15,480 nt of DNA from Oscillospiraceae bacterium (GTDB lineage Bacteria > Bacillota > Clostridia > Oscillospirales > Acutalibacteraceae): positions 1-15,480 of the forward strand of contig DNIP01000052.1 of NCBI GenBank assembly GCA_003499325.1, given 5' to 3'. Positions within the stretch are counted from its first letter, which is position 1; each line of letters opens with the position of its first letter. Below, piece after piece: positions 1 through 7,085 of this stretch. The notes below the pieces were generated by a model. The model searched no databases. It worked only from the letters and a program-made list of their open reading frames with translations, and was not told the origin of the DNA. A program made the translations under genes and the position numbers.

Positions 1-158
1 AGCAGTACCAATATCAGCAGGACAAAGGGCACGTCGATACCCTTGCCGATATTCAGCATGGAAAAATTGATTTTTCGTCTGCCTCGTTTGTCAGAGGCAC
101 GGCGATCACGCTCATAATCCCGCACCCTGCGGCGCGAGGTGTTTTCGATTGTTGACAT
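1..158 (-). CDS. ftsW: FtsW/SpoVE-type SEDS glycosyltransferase, N-terminal fragment
   Basis: The window holds only the first 52 codons; the gene runs off the left edge. The start is the ATG at 158, preceded on the minus strand by GGAATGAGG. The visible protein begins with about 37 polar, Arg/Lys-rich cytoplasmic residues and then a basic-to-hydrophobic step with the segment GKGIDVPFVLLILVLL, which matches the start of the first membrane helix of SEDS proteins of the FtsW/RodA/SpoVE family (usually written as a D-x-P-F/L-L motif). These are polytopic peptidoglycan glycosyltransferases that act with a class B PBP on lipid II. It follows mraY by 59 bases on the same strand, the normal place for ftsW/spoVE in Gram-positive dcw clusters. 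FtsW and the sporulation paralogue SpoVE cannot be told apart from this fragment. Confidence 0.8.
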   Translation of the reverse strand, partial: MSTIENTSRRRVRDYERDRRASDKRGRRKINFSMLNIGKGIDVPFVLLILVL

Positions 159-217
159 ATGCCTCATTCCTTCATTCAATGGGTATGTTGCCCTCCCCGA
201 TCGGGGAGCAAAAGCGA

Positions 218-1240
218 TTATGCCGCGGGCAGTCGGACGATGCCGAAGATCACCAGCAGCAGTGCAATGAGACCGCAAACAGCGGTGAACGCGGAGAACA
301 CGCAGACGATCTTGGTCTCCGACCAGCCGCACATCTCAAAATGATGGTGGATCGGCGACATCTTGAAGATACGCTTGCCGTGAGTGAGCTTGAAGTAGGT
401 GACCTGGAGCACGACCGAGAGCATCTCAAGCAGGTAGGTCAGCGCGATCAGCAGCAGCATGAGCTGCATATCCATCGCGAACGCCATCGAGCACACCATG
501 CCGCCGAGGAACAGCGAGCCTGTGTCGCCCATAAAGCACTTGGCGGGATGGAAGTTCCAGACGAGGAAGCCCAGGCATCCGCCCGCGCCCGCCGCGGTAT
601 ACAGCACGTTCGCCTCGTGACCGCCCAGTACATTGGCGATCAGCATCATGAACAGGCACGCGAAGAAGGTGATCGAGCCGTCGAGTCCGTCGATACCGTC
701 GGTCAGGTTGACCGCGTTGACGATGGCGACCAGACCGATCGCCATGATGATATAGTAGAAGAAGCCGAGATTGACATAGTGGTTGACAAAGGGGATCAGG
801 ATCTCGGTATTGTCCTTGCACAGGTGCATCAGGAACAGGTAGATCGCCGCCGCCAAAAATTGCAGGACGAGCTTCTGGATCGCGGTCAAGCCGAGATTGC
901 GCTTTTTGACGACCTTGACATAATCGTCAACAAAGCCGATGGCGCCGTTCATCAGCGCGAACAGCAGACCGATGAACACATAGTAGCTCACGGAATCCAT
1001 GCCGTGACCGACCGCGTACAGCAGTATGCCCGCCGTCGTCGCGATCACGATACCGATGATGAACATGATACCGCCCATCGTGGGGGTACCCTGCTTGTTC
1101 TTATGCCATTTCGGTCCTTCCTCTAAGATCGTCTGACCGAAGTTCAGTTTGTGGAGGAAAGGGATCAAAAACTTTCCGATCACGGCGGTAACGGCAAAGG
1201 ATACTGCCGCTACACCGAACGCCCATAAACCTGTCTCCAT
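218..1240 (-). CDS. mraY: Phospho-N-acetylmuramoyl-pentapeptide-transferase MraY
   Basis: MraY moves phospho-MurNAc-pentapeptide from UDP to undecaprenyl phosphate, making lipid I on the inner face of the membrane. The 340-residue protein is a normal-length polytopic member of the family. Visible family motifs are the Asp pair in GFVDDYVKVVKKRNLGL (D105, D106), the nucleotide-binding block NAVNLTDGIDGLDG (175-188), FMGDTGSLFLGG (236-247, D239) and the triple His PIHHHFE (His298-300). The ATG at 1240 has GAGGTG five bases upstream. The gene lies directly downstream of the division transpeptidase (132-base gap) and upstream of ftsW; murE and murF, which in many bacteria lie between the PBP and mraY, are not here. 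Identification is very secure. Confidence 0.97.
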   Translation of the reverse strand: METGLWAFGVAAVSFAVTAVIGKFLIPFLHKLNFGQTILEEGPKWHKNKQGTPTMGGIMFIIGIVIATTAGILLYAVGHGMDSVSYYVFIGLLFALMNGAIGFVDDYVKVVKKRNLGLTAIQKLVLQFLAAAIYLFLMHLCKDNTEILIPFVNHYVNLGFFYYIIMAIGLVAIVNAVNLTDGIDGLDGSITFFACLFMMLIANVLGGHEANVLYTAAGAGGCLGFLVWNFHPAKCFMGDTGSLFLGGMVCSMAFAMDMQLMLLLIALTYLLEMLSVVLQVTYFKLTHGKRIFKMSPIHHHFEMCGWSETKIVCVFSAFTAVCGLIALLLVIFGIVRLPAA

Positions 1241-1372
1241 TTTTACACCTCATTTGTTTTGATAATAGTTCAAAGAGAGCATACGCTCCGCGATAAGGGC
1301 CGGCAGGATCGCCGATCGGCGCTGATCCGTCGACCCGATAACGTTGGAATCAAAGTTGATAATGACACGCGT
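1241..1372 (-). other. Gap between transpeptidase gene and mraY with a GC-rich palindrome
   Basis: No gene is seen in these 132 bases. At 1310-1321 there is a perfect 12-nt palindrome, CGCCGATCGGCG, flanked by GGAT and ATCC on the minus strand, so the transcript could fold into a GC-rich hairpin. No T-run follows it, so it does not look like an ordinary intrinsic terminator. The only other signal is the mraY ribosome binding site at the left end. Confidence 0.45.
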
Positions 1373-3697
1373 CTAGTCGGCAATGCCGCTGCTGCTGAAG
1401 GTGACGGTGATGACCGTACCCGGCGCGACCTCGTTGCCCTCGGGGATACTCTGGGAGGTCGAGGTACCGTCTGACGAGGATACCATGCCCGTCATGCTGA
1501 CGTTCAGGTTGTTCGCCGCGGCAACGCCGTTGACCTCCGACACGCTCAGCCCGACAAAGTTCGGAACTGTGACCTTATCGGTGGAAGCGCTCTGATCGGT
1601 ATACAGGACGATGGTGCCGCCCGTCGGGATCGACGCGCCTGTCGCGGGACTCTGGGAGATGACCGTCGAGCCCTCGCCCTTGACCGTCACGCTGAAGCCG
1701 TCCGCCTCAGCCGCCTTGGTCGCGTCCTCAATGCTCTGACCCGTGTAGGAGCCGGCCGCGGTATCAATGTTGCTCATCTCTTCGTCTGTATACTGCGCCG
1801 CGACGTCAAGATACGGCAGTACCTCGCTCATGATGCTCGCGAATACGGGCGCCGCGACCTCGGAGCCGTAGTAGCTGCCGCCCAAGGGAGCGTCAAAGAA
1901 TACCAGCGCCGCGTACTGCGGATTGTTCGCGGGAGCAAAGCCGCAGAAGGACGCGATATAGTCATCCGCGCCGTCGTCGTTGACGTCGATCAGCTTCTCG
2001 GAGGTACCGGTCTTACCGCCGACGCGGTAGCCCGCGACATAGCCGTTTTTACCGGAGCCTGTGGTCGCGTTCTCCTCCAAGATACCGCACATTTCTTTAG
2101 ATACGGATTCGGAGATGACCTGACGCTTTGTCTCGGTGGAGGTATTTTTGACGACCTTGCCGTTGGAATCAAGGATCTGCTTGACGACATGGGGCTGGAC
2201 GATCCTGCCGCCGTTTGCGACAGCGCTCGCCGCGGTGATCATTTGGATCGGGGTGATCGAGAAGTTCTGACCGAAGGAGGCAACCGCCAAGTCGGTGTCG
2301 AGCATGTTGCCCTCTACGCCGTCGTGGATAAAGAACTGGTCGTCGGACTCACCGGGCAGGTCGATGCCTGTTTTGTCCGAGAAGCCGAACGCCTGATAAT
2401 AATCCCAGAATTTTTCCTTGCCGACCAGCTGGCCGATCTGGATGAAGCCGGGGTTACAGGAGTTCCACAGACATTCCTGATAGGTCTGGGAGCCGTGACC
2501 CGCGGTGTTGTGACAGTGGATGGTGTCCTCATACAGCTGGAACGCGCCCGAGCAGTTAAAGCGGCTGTTCTCATTGACAACACCCTCCTGGAGTGCCATC
2601 GACAGCGTGACCATCTTAAAAACCGAACCGGGATAGTAGGTATCGGAGATCGCCTTGTTACGCCAGTTTCTTGCCAGCGCCGCGCTGTTCGCCTCCGCCT
2701 TTGCCTTTTCGATCAGCTCATTCTTTTGCTTTTCGCTGAGCTTACTGGGGTCAACGCCCTCCTCGATATAATCGTGCTTGACGAGATAATCGGTGTTGAT
2801 CGCGTCGATCTCCTTTTGCTGGTCGTCGCTGATGGCATACGGTTTGTTCAGATCAAAGCCGTTGACGGAAGCCATCGCAAGGATCTCGCCGTTATTGACG
2901 TCCATCACGATGCAAACACCGCGCTCGTGGACGTTGTGGTCGATGACGCCCTGCTTCATGTACTTTTCAACGATACTCTGCACGGTCTCGTCGATGGTGA
3001 GCACGATGGAGCTGCCGTCGATCGCGCCGATGTTCTGGTTATAGTCGAAGGGCATTTCCGTCTGAACGCCGTTCTGCGCCGAAACGATCCTGCCGGGCGT
3101 GCCGGACAGATATTCGTTGTACTGATATTCTACTCCCGACAGACCCTGATCCTCGGAGCCGGTGAAGCCGATGACCGAGGAGGCGAGGTCGCTGTAGGGA
3201 TAGTAACGCTTGTAGTCGTCGAGCAGCGTGATGATACCCGCCTTTTGATATTTTTCGGAGAGCTCGTTTTGCAGCTCGATGATCTGCTCCTTCTCCGAGG
3301 TTTCGACCTTGCGCTTGACGGAAACATAGTAGGTGTTCTGCTTGGTTTCCTCATAGGTCTCGTTTTCATCCACGCCTAAGATCTCATGCAGGCGCTTTGC
3401 AACAAAGCGGCGCTGTTCCTCACCGCTTTCACCGTCGTCAAAATACGCGGGCGCCATGACCACCTGCCATACGGAGGCGGACTGGGCAAGGATCTTGCCC
3501 TTGGTGTCGTATATCGTACCGCGCTTTGCGGAAACGGGGGTATCCGAAAGCTGCTGTTCAATCGCTCTGCGCTGGAGCTCTTCGCCCTGTACCAGCTGTA
3601 GGAAGGCCAGTCGGGTAATGACAGCGCCGAAGCCAACCGCCAAGATAATAATCAAAAGCCATACGGTTCTTCTTCTGAGCTTTTGGTTAGCACCCAT
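1373..3697 (-). CDS. ftsI: Class B penicillin-binding protein (division transpeptidase) with two PASTA domains
   Basis: This D,D-transpeptidase cross-links septal peptidoglycan outside the membrane. Start chosen at the ATG at 3697 because AAAGGAG lies ten bases upstream; the frame stays open to 3835 but that part has no ribosome binding site. The resulting 774-residue protein has a basic start, one membrane anchor (about 12-34), the PBP dimerisation region opening with RGTIYD (59-64), and the penicillin-binding core: S358 in PGSVFK (SxxK), SCN at 413-415, and KTG at 562-564. Two PASTA-like repeats follow at about 645-702 and 706-770. PASTA repeats in a dcw-cluster PBP fit the PBP2B/SpoVD group of Gram-positives; division and sporulation paralogues cannot be separated here. 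It lies 233 bases after ftsL and 132 before mraY on the same strand. Confidence 0.95.
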   Translation of the reverse strand: MGANQKLRRRTVWLLIIILAVGFGAVITRLAFLQLVQGEELQRRAIEQQLSDTPVSAKRGTIYDTKGKILAQSASVWQVVMAPAYFDDGESGEEQRRFVAKRLHEILGVDENETYEETKQNTYYVSVKRKVETSEKEQIIELQNELSEKYQKAGIITLLDDYKRYYPYSDLASSVIGFTGSEDQGLSGVEYQYNEYLSGTPGRIVSAQNGVQTEMPFDYNQNIGAIDGSSIVLTIDETVQSIVEKYMKQGVIDHNVHERGVCIVMDVNNGEILAMASVNGFDLNKPYAISDDQQKEIDAINTDYLVKHDYIEEGVDPSKLSEKQKNELIEKAKAEANSAALARNWRNKAISDTYYPGSVFKMVTLSMALQEGVVNENSRFNCSGAFQLYEDTIHCHNTAGHGSQTYQECLWNSCNPGFIQIGQLVGKEKFWDYYQAFGFSDKTGIDLPGESDDQFFIHDGVEGNMLDTDLAVASFGQNFSITPIQMITAASAVANGGRIVQPHVVKQILDSNGKVVKNTSTETKRQVISESVSKEMCGILEENATTGSGKNGYVAGYRVGGKTGTSEKLIDVNDDGADDYIASFCGFAPANNPQYAALVFFDAPLGGSYYGSEVAAPVFASIMSEVLPYLDVAAQYTDEEMSNIDTAAGSYTGQSIEDATKAAEADGFSVTVKGEGSTVISQSPATGASIPTGGTIVLYTDQSASTDKVTVPNFVGLSVSEVNGVAAANNLNVSMTGMVSSSDGTSTSQSIPEGNEVAPGTVITVTFSSSGIAD

Positions 3698-3859
3698 AAG
3701 CGATTTCTCCTTTCTCCATAAGTAGTCAAACGGCTTTTTCCACCGTTTAATCGTTCTGAATAACGCAGCGATTTGCTCCGATTTTTGACGGAATTTGACC
3801 GACTTCGGAGCGCCGAGTGCTGCCGCGGCATACAAAAATCAATATTCTATAAAACACGA

Positions 3860-3889
3860 ATAAGAGTTAAGACAAATCTCAACTCTTAT
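3860..3889 (-). other. Hairpin between ftsL and the transpeptidase gene
   Basis: In the unusually long 233-base gap (3698-3930), the minus strand reads ATAAGAGTTGAGA, loop TTTG, then TCTTAACTCTTAT: a 13-bp stem with one G-U pair. The same bases on plus-strand RNA would give an A-C mismatch there, so the fold suits the direction in which the dcw genes are transcribed. It is followed by TCGTGTTTT, a poor T-run, so it may be a weak terminator/attenuator, an RNA processing site, or a stabilising hairpin. A weak promoter-like pair (TTGTCT and TATAGA, 18 apart) overlaps its right arm but is not convincing. Confidence 0.5.
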
Positions 3890-3930
3890 CTCATCTACAT
3901 TCTATTCAAACTCTTTCGATATATACCAAA

Positions 3931-4488
3931 TCATGACCATAAGGAAGAAACCGCCTCTGCAATCGTCTCAAAAATATTCTTGTCCTTCTTGAGAGTGACC
4001 TCTGCCTTATCGCTGTCGGAAAGCTGTATAAACTCCTTCTGGGAGTTGGTCGCCTTATTCATTTTGAGATTGTTTTTTGCGTAGTCCTCTACTACGGAGG
4101 TGGAGATGGAAGAATCGACCTTCATCTCCAGCTGTGTGTACACACTCTGCTGCTCTGCCAGCTGCGCCTTCGCGTCCGAGATCTGCTGATTGAGCTCGGT
4201 GAGCTGAACCTGTCCGTGAATAATGGAAGCGACGATGAACGCGACAGCGATACCGAATACGACGCCGATCGCGATACGCGCGATATTGGACCTGCGTCTG
4301 CGCATGCGCTTGATCTTCGCCTCGGACTCGGCGCGGCGTTCTTCGCTTCTGCTCTTATTCTGCTGTGTGCCGCCGTCCTCTGTAGCGGGACGGTCATCCG
4401 CCTGTGCTCTCATTCTCTCGGAAGAATCAAAATCTTCTTCAAAGAGAGTGAAATCATAGGCGCTGCTGCTACTCGAATAGTAAGCCAT
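3931..4488 (-). CDS. ftsL: FtsL/DivIC-like septum formation protein
   Basis: FtsL is a bitopic divisome protein that joins DivIC/FtsB and DivIB/FtsQ and helps activate the FtsW-PBP synthase. The 185-residue product has a long, charged cytoplasmic part (1-68, ending in an Arg-rich run at 61-66), one membrane segment (about 69-90), and an outside helix with heptad-like spacing of hydrophobic residues (about 92-125), the layout of the FtsL/DivIC group. The ATG at 4488 is preferred to the in-frame TTG at 4500 because GGGGTG lies just before it. Sequence similarity is low in this family, so the assignment rests on topology and on position between rsmH and the division PBP. The cytoplasmic region is longer than in many FtsL proteins. 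Confidence 0.8.
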   Translation of the reverse strand: MAYYSSSSSAYDFTLFEEDFDSSERMRAQADDRPATEDGGTQQNKSRSEERRAESEAKIKRMRRRRSNIARIAIGVVFGIAVAFIVASIIHGQVQLTELNQQISDAKAQLAEQQSVYTQLEMKVDSSISTSVVEDYAKNNLKMNKATNSQKEFIQLSDSDKAEVTLKKDKNIFETIAEAVSSLWS

Positions 4489-4839
4489 TTTGCACCCCAA
4501 TCAAATCGATGCGTGCGTTCCAAGCACTTTGGTTTCTGTTTCTGTTTCTATATAAAGGGAATGTAGATATCTCTGTGATCGACTGTAATTTTTCTGTAAT
4601 CTAATTTTAACCGAAATTGTGACATTTTCTCTTCGAATTCACAGGATGATGTGTCGAATCTCAGATTTCATCACAATTTCTTGTGTAGAACAATTATTAC
4701 AATCTTGTTATCATTCTACTATATACTGTCGCCGATGTCCATAGTAAAACTGTACAAATATGGAACGGAATCATGATGAATTTGCTCAATTTGCCAGAAT
4801 ATTTTTCTTATACTTCCGACAGAGAAATATATACTGCTA
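4489..4839 (-). promoter_or_regulatory. Long structured leader region of ftsL
   Basis: These 351 bases hold no gene. A promoter sits at 4713-4741 (listed separately). Downstream of it, 4613-4622 and 4671-4680 are perfect 10-bp inverted arms (GAAATTGTGA and TCACAATTTC) enclosing an inner imperfect pair (TTCGAattCACA with TGTGTCGAA), so the leader could fold into one extended hairpin of 68 nt. Closer to ftsL there are three copies of GTTTCT at 4532-4549 (AGAAAC on the transcript). At the rsmH end, 4842-4860 forms a 7-bp hairpin (AGAGTCT/AGACTCT) overlapping the rsmH stop codon; no T-run follows it. The roles of these structures are not known. Confidence 0.45.
4713..4741 (-). promoter_or_regulatory. 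Candidate sigma-A-type promoter for ftsL and downstream genes
   Basis: On the minus strand TGGACA (4736-4741) and TAGAAT (4713-4718) are separated by exactly 17 bases; each matches the vegetative consensus at five of six positions. Transcription would begin near 4706, leaving a leader of about 215 nt before ftsL. This would let ftsL-ftsI-mraY-ftsW be transcribed independently of mraZ-rsmH. Confidence 0.55.
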
Positions 4840-5763
4840 TCAGAGTCTCTCGCAGACTCTCAGCTTTGCCGAACGCGCCCTCGGATTGCGTTCATTCTCT
4901 TCCTCAGAGGGGCAAATCGGCTTACGTGTGATAATCTTGACCTGCGGTTTTTTGCCGCAAACGCATACGGGGAAGTCCTTCGGGCAGGTACAGCCCTGCG
5001 CCTTGTCGCGCATAAACTGCTTGACGATGCGATCCTCCAGCGAATGGAAGGTGATCACGCTGAGCCGTCCGCCCTTGTTAAGCATTTCAAAGGCACCCTG
5101 TAAGCCGCTTTCGAGCACATCGAGCTCATGGTTGACCGCAATGCGGATCGCCTGAAAGGATTTGCGCGCGGGATGACCGTCGCGGCGCACCTTCTGCGGC
5201 ACGTTATCCTTGATGATATCCGCCAGCTCCAGGGTCGTCTCGATCCGCTTGGTCTCGCGGTACCGCGCGATCCCCTTGGCGATGGAATAGGCGTACTTTT
5301 CCTCGCCGTAGAGCGAGAGGATTCGGCTGAGCTCGCCGACAGACAGGGTGTTGATCAGATCGGCGGCAGTCTCGCCGCTTTGGCTCATGCGCATATCCAG
5401 CGGCGCGTCCACGTGATAAGAGAAACCGCGGGATCCAACGTCCAGCTGGTGGGACGATACGCCGATATCGAGCAGAACGCCGTCTACGCCCTCGACGCCG
5501 ACGTCGCGCAGGAGTCGGCTCATATCGCCGAAGTTGCCCTCGATAATGCGGGAGCGGCTGTCACCGCGAAAACGCTCGGTCACGGTCGCGATCGCGTCGG
5601 GATCCTGATCGATGCTGTACAGCGTTCCCGTCGTCAAATGCGAGAGGATCGCCGCAGAGTGTCCGCCCGCGCCGGCGGTGCCGTCAACATAGACGCCGTC
5701 TTCACGGATATTCAAGCTATCGACCGCTTCATTCAGCAGTACGGAAACATGGTTGAATTCCAT
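4840..5763 (-). CDS. rsmH: 16S rRNA (cytosine1402-N4)-methyltransferase RsmH (MraW)
   Basis: RsmH transfers a methyl group from S-adenosylmethionine to N4 of C1402 in the 16S rRNA decoding centre. At 307 residues it is the normal family length. Visible motifs are the N-terminal HVSVLLNEAVDSL, the SAM-binding loop VDGTAGAGGHSAAIL (26-40), the acidic end of the second strand IDQDP (51-55), GVLLDIGVSSHQLD (95-108) and PLDMRM (121-126), plus the conserved ITFHSLEDRIVK near the C-terminus and an RSAKLRVCERL-like tail. It follows mraZ by 74 bases on the same strand. The ribosome binding site is weak (GAAAGTGAG some distance before the ATG), so translation may depend on local RNA structure. Identification is very secure. 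Confidence 0.97.
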   Translation of the reverse strand: MEFNHVSVLLNEAVDSLNIREDGVYVDGTAGAGGHSAAILSHLTTGTLYSIDQDPDAIATVTERFRGDSRSRIIEGNFGDMSRLLRDVGVEGVDGVLLDIGVSSHQLDVGSRGFSYHVDAPLDMRMSQSGETAADLINTLSVGELSRILSLYGEEKYAYSIAKGIARYRETKRIETTLELADIIKDNVPQKVRRDGHPARKSFQAIRIAVNHELDVLESGLQGAFEMLNKGGRLSVITFHSLEDRIVKQFMRDKAQGCTCPKDFPVCVCGKKPQVKIITRKPICPSEEENERNPRARSAKLRVCERL

Positions 5764-5837
5764 GCGCAGACACTCACTTTCTGTAGGATTGTTTTGAGGT
5801 GATCGGAACTCCGCTTTGCTGTTGCCGATTGTCTACA

Positions 5838-6257
5838 TTATAAGCGCAGCAGCTCGAGCGCTTCCTTGATGTTGTCCTTCTTCTGCTGCTCCATATACGC
5901 TTCAAAGGTCGCCTTATCCCAGATCTCGATACGCGAATCCATACCGACCACGGTGACGTCAGCACTGAGCCCAACGTCCTCACGGAGCTTTTGCGGAATG
6001 ATGATCCTGCCCTGCGAGTTGGGACTGACGAGCTTAGCGGGAGAGATCAGCAGGTATTGGAGCGAGAGCGCCTTGTCGGCGGGCAGCTGACGGATCTGCT
6101 CACGCAGACGGTCGAACTCCTCTACGCTCATGACCTGAGCGCATCGGTTGAAGCCCATGGTGATATAAAAGCTCTCGCCGAGCTGTTCTCTGAAATCGGT
6201 CGGCAGAATGACTCTGCCCTTGCTGTCAAGATGATGATCGCTGGTACCTAAAAACAT
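5838..6257 (-). CDS. mraZ: Transcriptional regulator MraZ
   Basis: MraZ is the DNA-binding regulator, usually an autorepressor, of the dcw cluster. The 139-residue protein has two SpoVT/AbrB-like halves, each with its hallmark: LDSKGRVILP (10-19) and NSQGRIIIP (80-88), followed by SRIEIW (108-113). It opens with MFLG, typical of the family. AGGAGG lies seven bases before the ATG at 6257. It is the first gene of the cluster and has a good promoter and repeat operator upstream (listed separately), as expected. Confidence 0.96.
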   Translation of the reverse strand: MFLGTSDHHLDSKGRVILPTDFREQLGESFYITMGFNRCAQVMSVEEFDRLREQIRQLPADKALSLQYLLISPAKLVSPNSQGRIIIPQKLREDVGLSADVTVVGMDSRIEIWDKATFEAYMEQQKKDNIKEALELLRL

Positions 6258-6330
6258 TCTGCCGCCTCCTTTTGTTTAAAATCTCGGTTACTCGCGTGTT
6301 GGCTCACGCTCAGCCATTTGTGCAATCCCT

Positions 6331-6344
6331 CAGTCGCACGACTG
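6331..6344 (-). other. Short hairpin in the mraZ leader
   Basis: CAGTCGCACGACTG forms two 6-bp arms around a 2-base centre in the untranslated leader of mraZ, 74 bases before the start codon. A tight hairpin needs opening of the inner pairs. It could affect leader stability or be a protein site; nothing else supports a role. Confidence 0.3.
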
Positions 6345-6383
6345 CGTGTCATGCGGCAGTCCCCTTTACAATAGGGAGATAAA

Positions 6384-6413
6384 TGTCACAAAATGACACA
6401 AAACGCCACCAAC
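6384..6413 (-). promoter_or_regulatory. Candidate MraZ operator (three 10-nt direct repeats)
   Basis: Read on the minus strand, 6404-6413, 6394-6403 and 6384-6393 are three units in exact 10-base register. All have TT at positions 2-3, GTG at 5-7 and C at 9; the last two differ at one base (TTTTGTGTCA and TTTTGTGACA). MraZ of E. coli and of mollicutes is known to bind sets of direct repeats with a G-rich core repeated every ten bases near the mraZ promoter. Here the repeats begin at about the predicted transcription start, where bound MraZ would block RNA polymerase. The bases 6384-6398 also read as an inverted repeat TGTCA-n5-TGACA. Confidence 0.55.
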
Positions 6414-6419
6414 AGGTCT

Positions 6420-6448
6420 ATTATATACTATGCTACAGATAAAATCAA
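6420..6448 (-). promoter_or_regulatory. Sigma-A-type promoter of mraZ-rsmH
   Basis: On the minus strand TTGATT (6443-6448) and a perfect TATAAT (6420-6425) are separated by 17 bases. The predicted start is near 6413, giving a leader of about 155 nt ahead of mraZ. The candidate MraZ repeats begin at this start point. Confidence 0.7.
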
Positions 6449-7000
6449 GGGAATCTGTAACTTTTTTATCATAAATTTTACAAATTTTTCACCAATATCT
6501 TTGTATATGTTTTTTGCGGGTATCAAGATGTGGTGGGTCAGGCGGTTCCTTGCACCCATATGGATAGAGGCAGGGACGTTCCTCAGCCGAAGGCGGCATC
6601 CCTCTGTTGCAATGCGACGCCTCCCCTACATAACAATGCCTCGATGATCAAGGTATTGTTGATTATTCATTATTCCGTTTTCAGTCTTCATTTTTCAGTT
6701 TAGCATGTAAATGAGATATATTAGAGAAGTTTCGGTACGTCGGACACGCGTGTCAAGCGCCGTACCCTACGATAGACGTTTTTATTTGCTTTGCGTTTTG
6801 CTGTTATTCTTCGAAAAAGTCGCGGTGGGAGCGAGCCCCGTCCTACAACAGGAGCTTCATTTGCTGCGCGTTTGGATGGCGTTGATCGGAAGGCTTTCGG
6901 GAGGAGCAAGCCTCTGCGGAGACGCCTCCCCCTCTGTCACTTCGTGACGTCTCCCCAACGGGGAGCACCCCTCCCCTACAATAGACGTTTCATCAGCACC
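6449..7000. repeat. Gene-free stretch of decayed short repeats and hairpins
   Basis: No credible gene is seen; open frames here lack ribosome binding sites and run through repeats. Recognisable pieces are: a 10-bp hairpin at 6632-6660 (AACAATGCCT / AGGTATTGTT, one G-U); a 12-nt perfect palindrome GACACGCGTGTC at 6743-6754 inside GGTAC/GTACC arms (6734-6738, 6762-6766); two copies of CCCTACRATAGACGTTT at 6765-6781 and 6974-6990 with a single difference; and two hairpins with 3-base loops, GTCAC-TTC-GTGAC at 6936-6948 and CTCCCC-AAC-GGGGAG at 6951-6965. Pieces reading CTCCCCTACA recur at about 6620 and 6972. This looks like layered remains of dispersed extragenic palindromic repeats. Confidence 0.5.
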
Positions 7001-7002
7001 TT

Positions 7003-7030
7003 AACTCCTCACTCCTCATTCCTCATTCCT
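7003..7030 (+). repeat. Heptad tandem repeat tract
   Basis: Four successive 7-bp units, AACTCCT, CACTCCT, CATTCCT and CATTCCT, followed by a partial unit CATTAT. The unit is the same as in the large tract before the sugar dehydratase gene and in the tract at 14100-14134. It lies 55 bases downstream of the SGNH gene on that gene's strand. Confidence 0.75.
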
Positions 7031-7040
7031 CATTATAACG

Positions 7041-7070
7041 CAAGGCCCCCGCATTTCTGCGAGAGCCTTG
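7041..7070 (-). terminator. Strong hairpin after the SGNH gene, probable terminator
   Basis: On the minus strand the arms CAAGGCTCTCGCA and TGCGGGGGCCTTG pair over 13 positions (two G-U) around a GAAA tetraloop, 16 bases after the stop codon of the last gene of the surface-modification cluster. Only a short T pair follows (GCGTTATAATG), so it may end transcription inefficiently or act mainly as a 3' stabiliser. On the other strand the loop would be TTTC and the G-U pairs become A-C mismatches, so it is oriented for the minus-strand transcript. Confidence 0.55.
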
Positions 7071-7085
7071 GCTTGATGATTATGC

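Noticed and set aside
149..1126. Long plus-strand open frame of 325 codons opposite mraY
   Set aside because: It is the antisense shadow of mraY: the protein is His/Asp/Arg-rich without any motif and the start has no ribosome binding site. The same holds for the long plus-strand frames opposite the transpeptidase (2189-3379), rsmH (5128-5802), the SGNH gene (7134-8240) and the MBOAT gene (8334-9590).
3698..3835. In-frame extension of the transpeptidase by 46 codons
   Set aside because: No ribosome binding site stands before the upstream start, the extension has no membrane or signal character, and AAAGGAG is placed correctly for the ATG at 3697.
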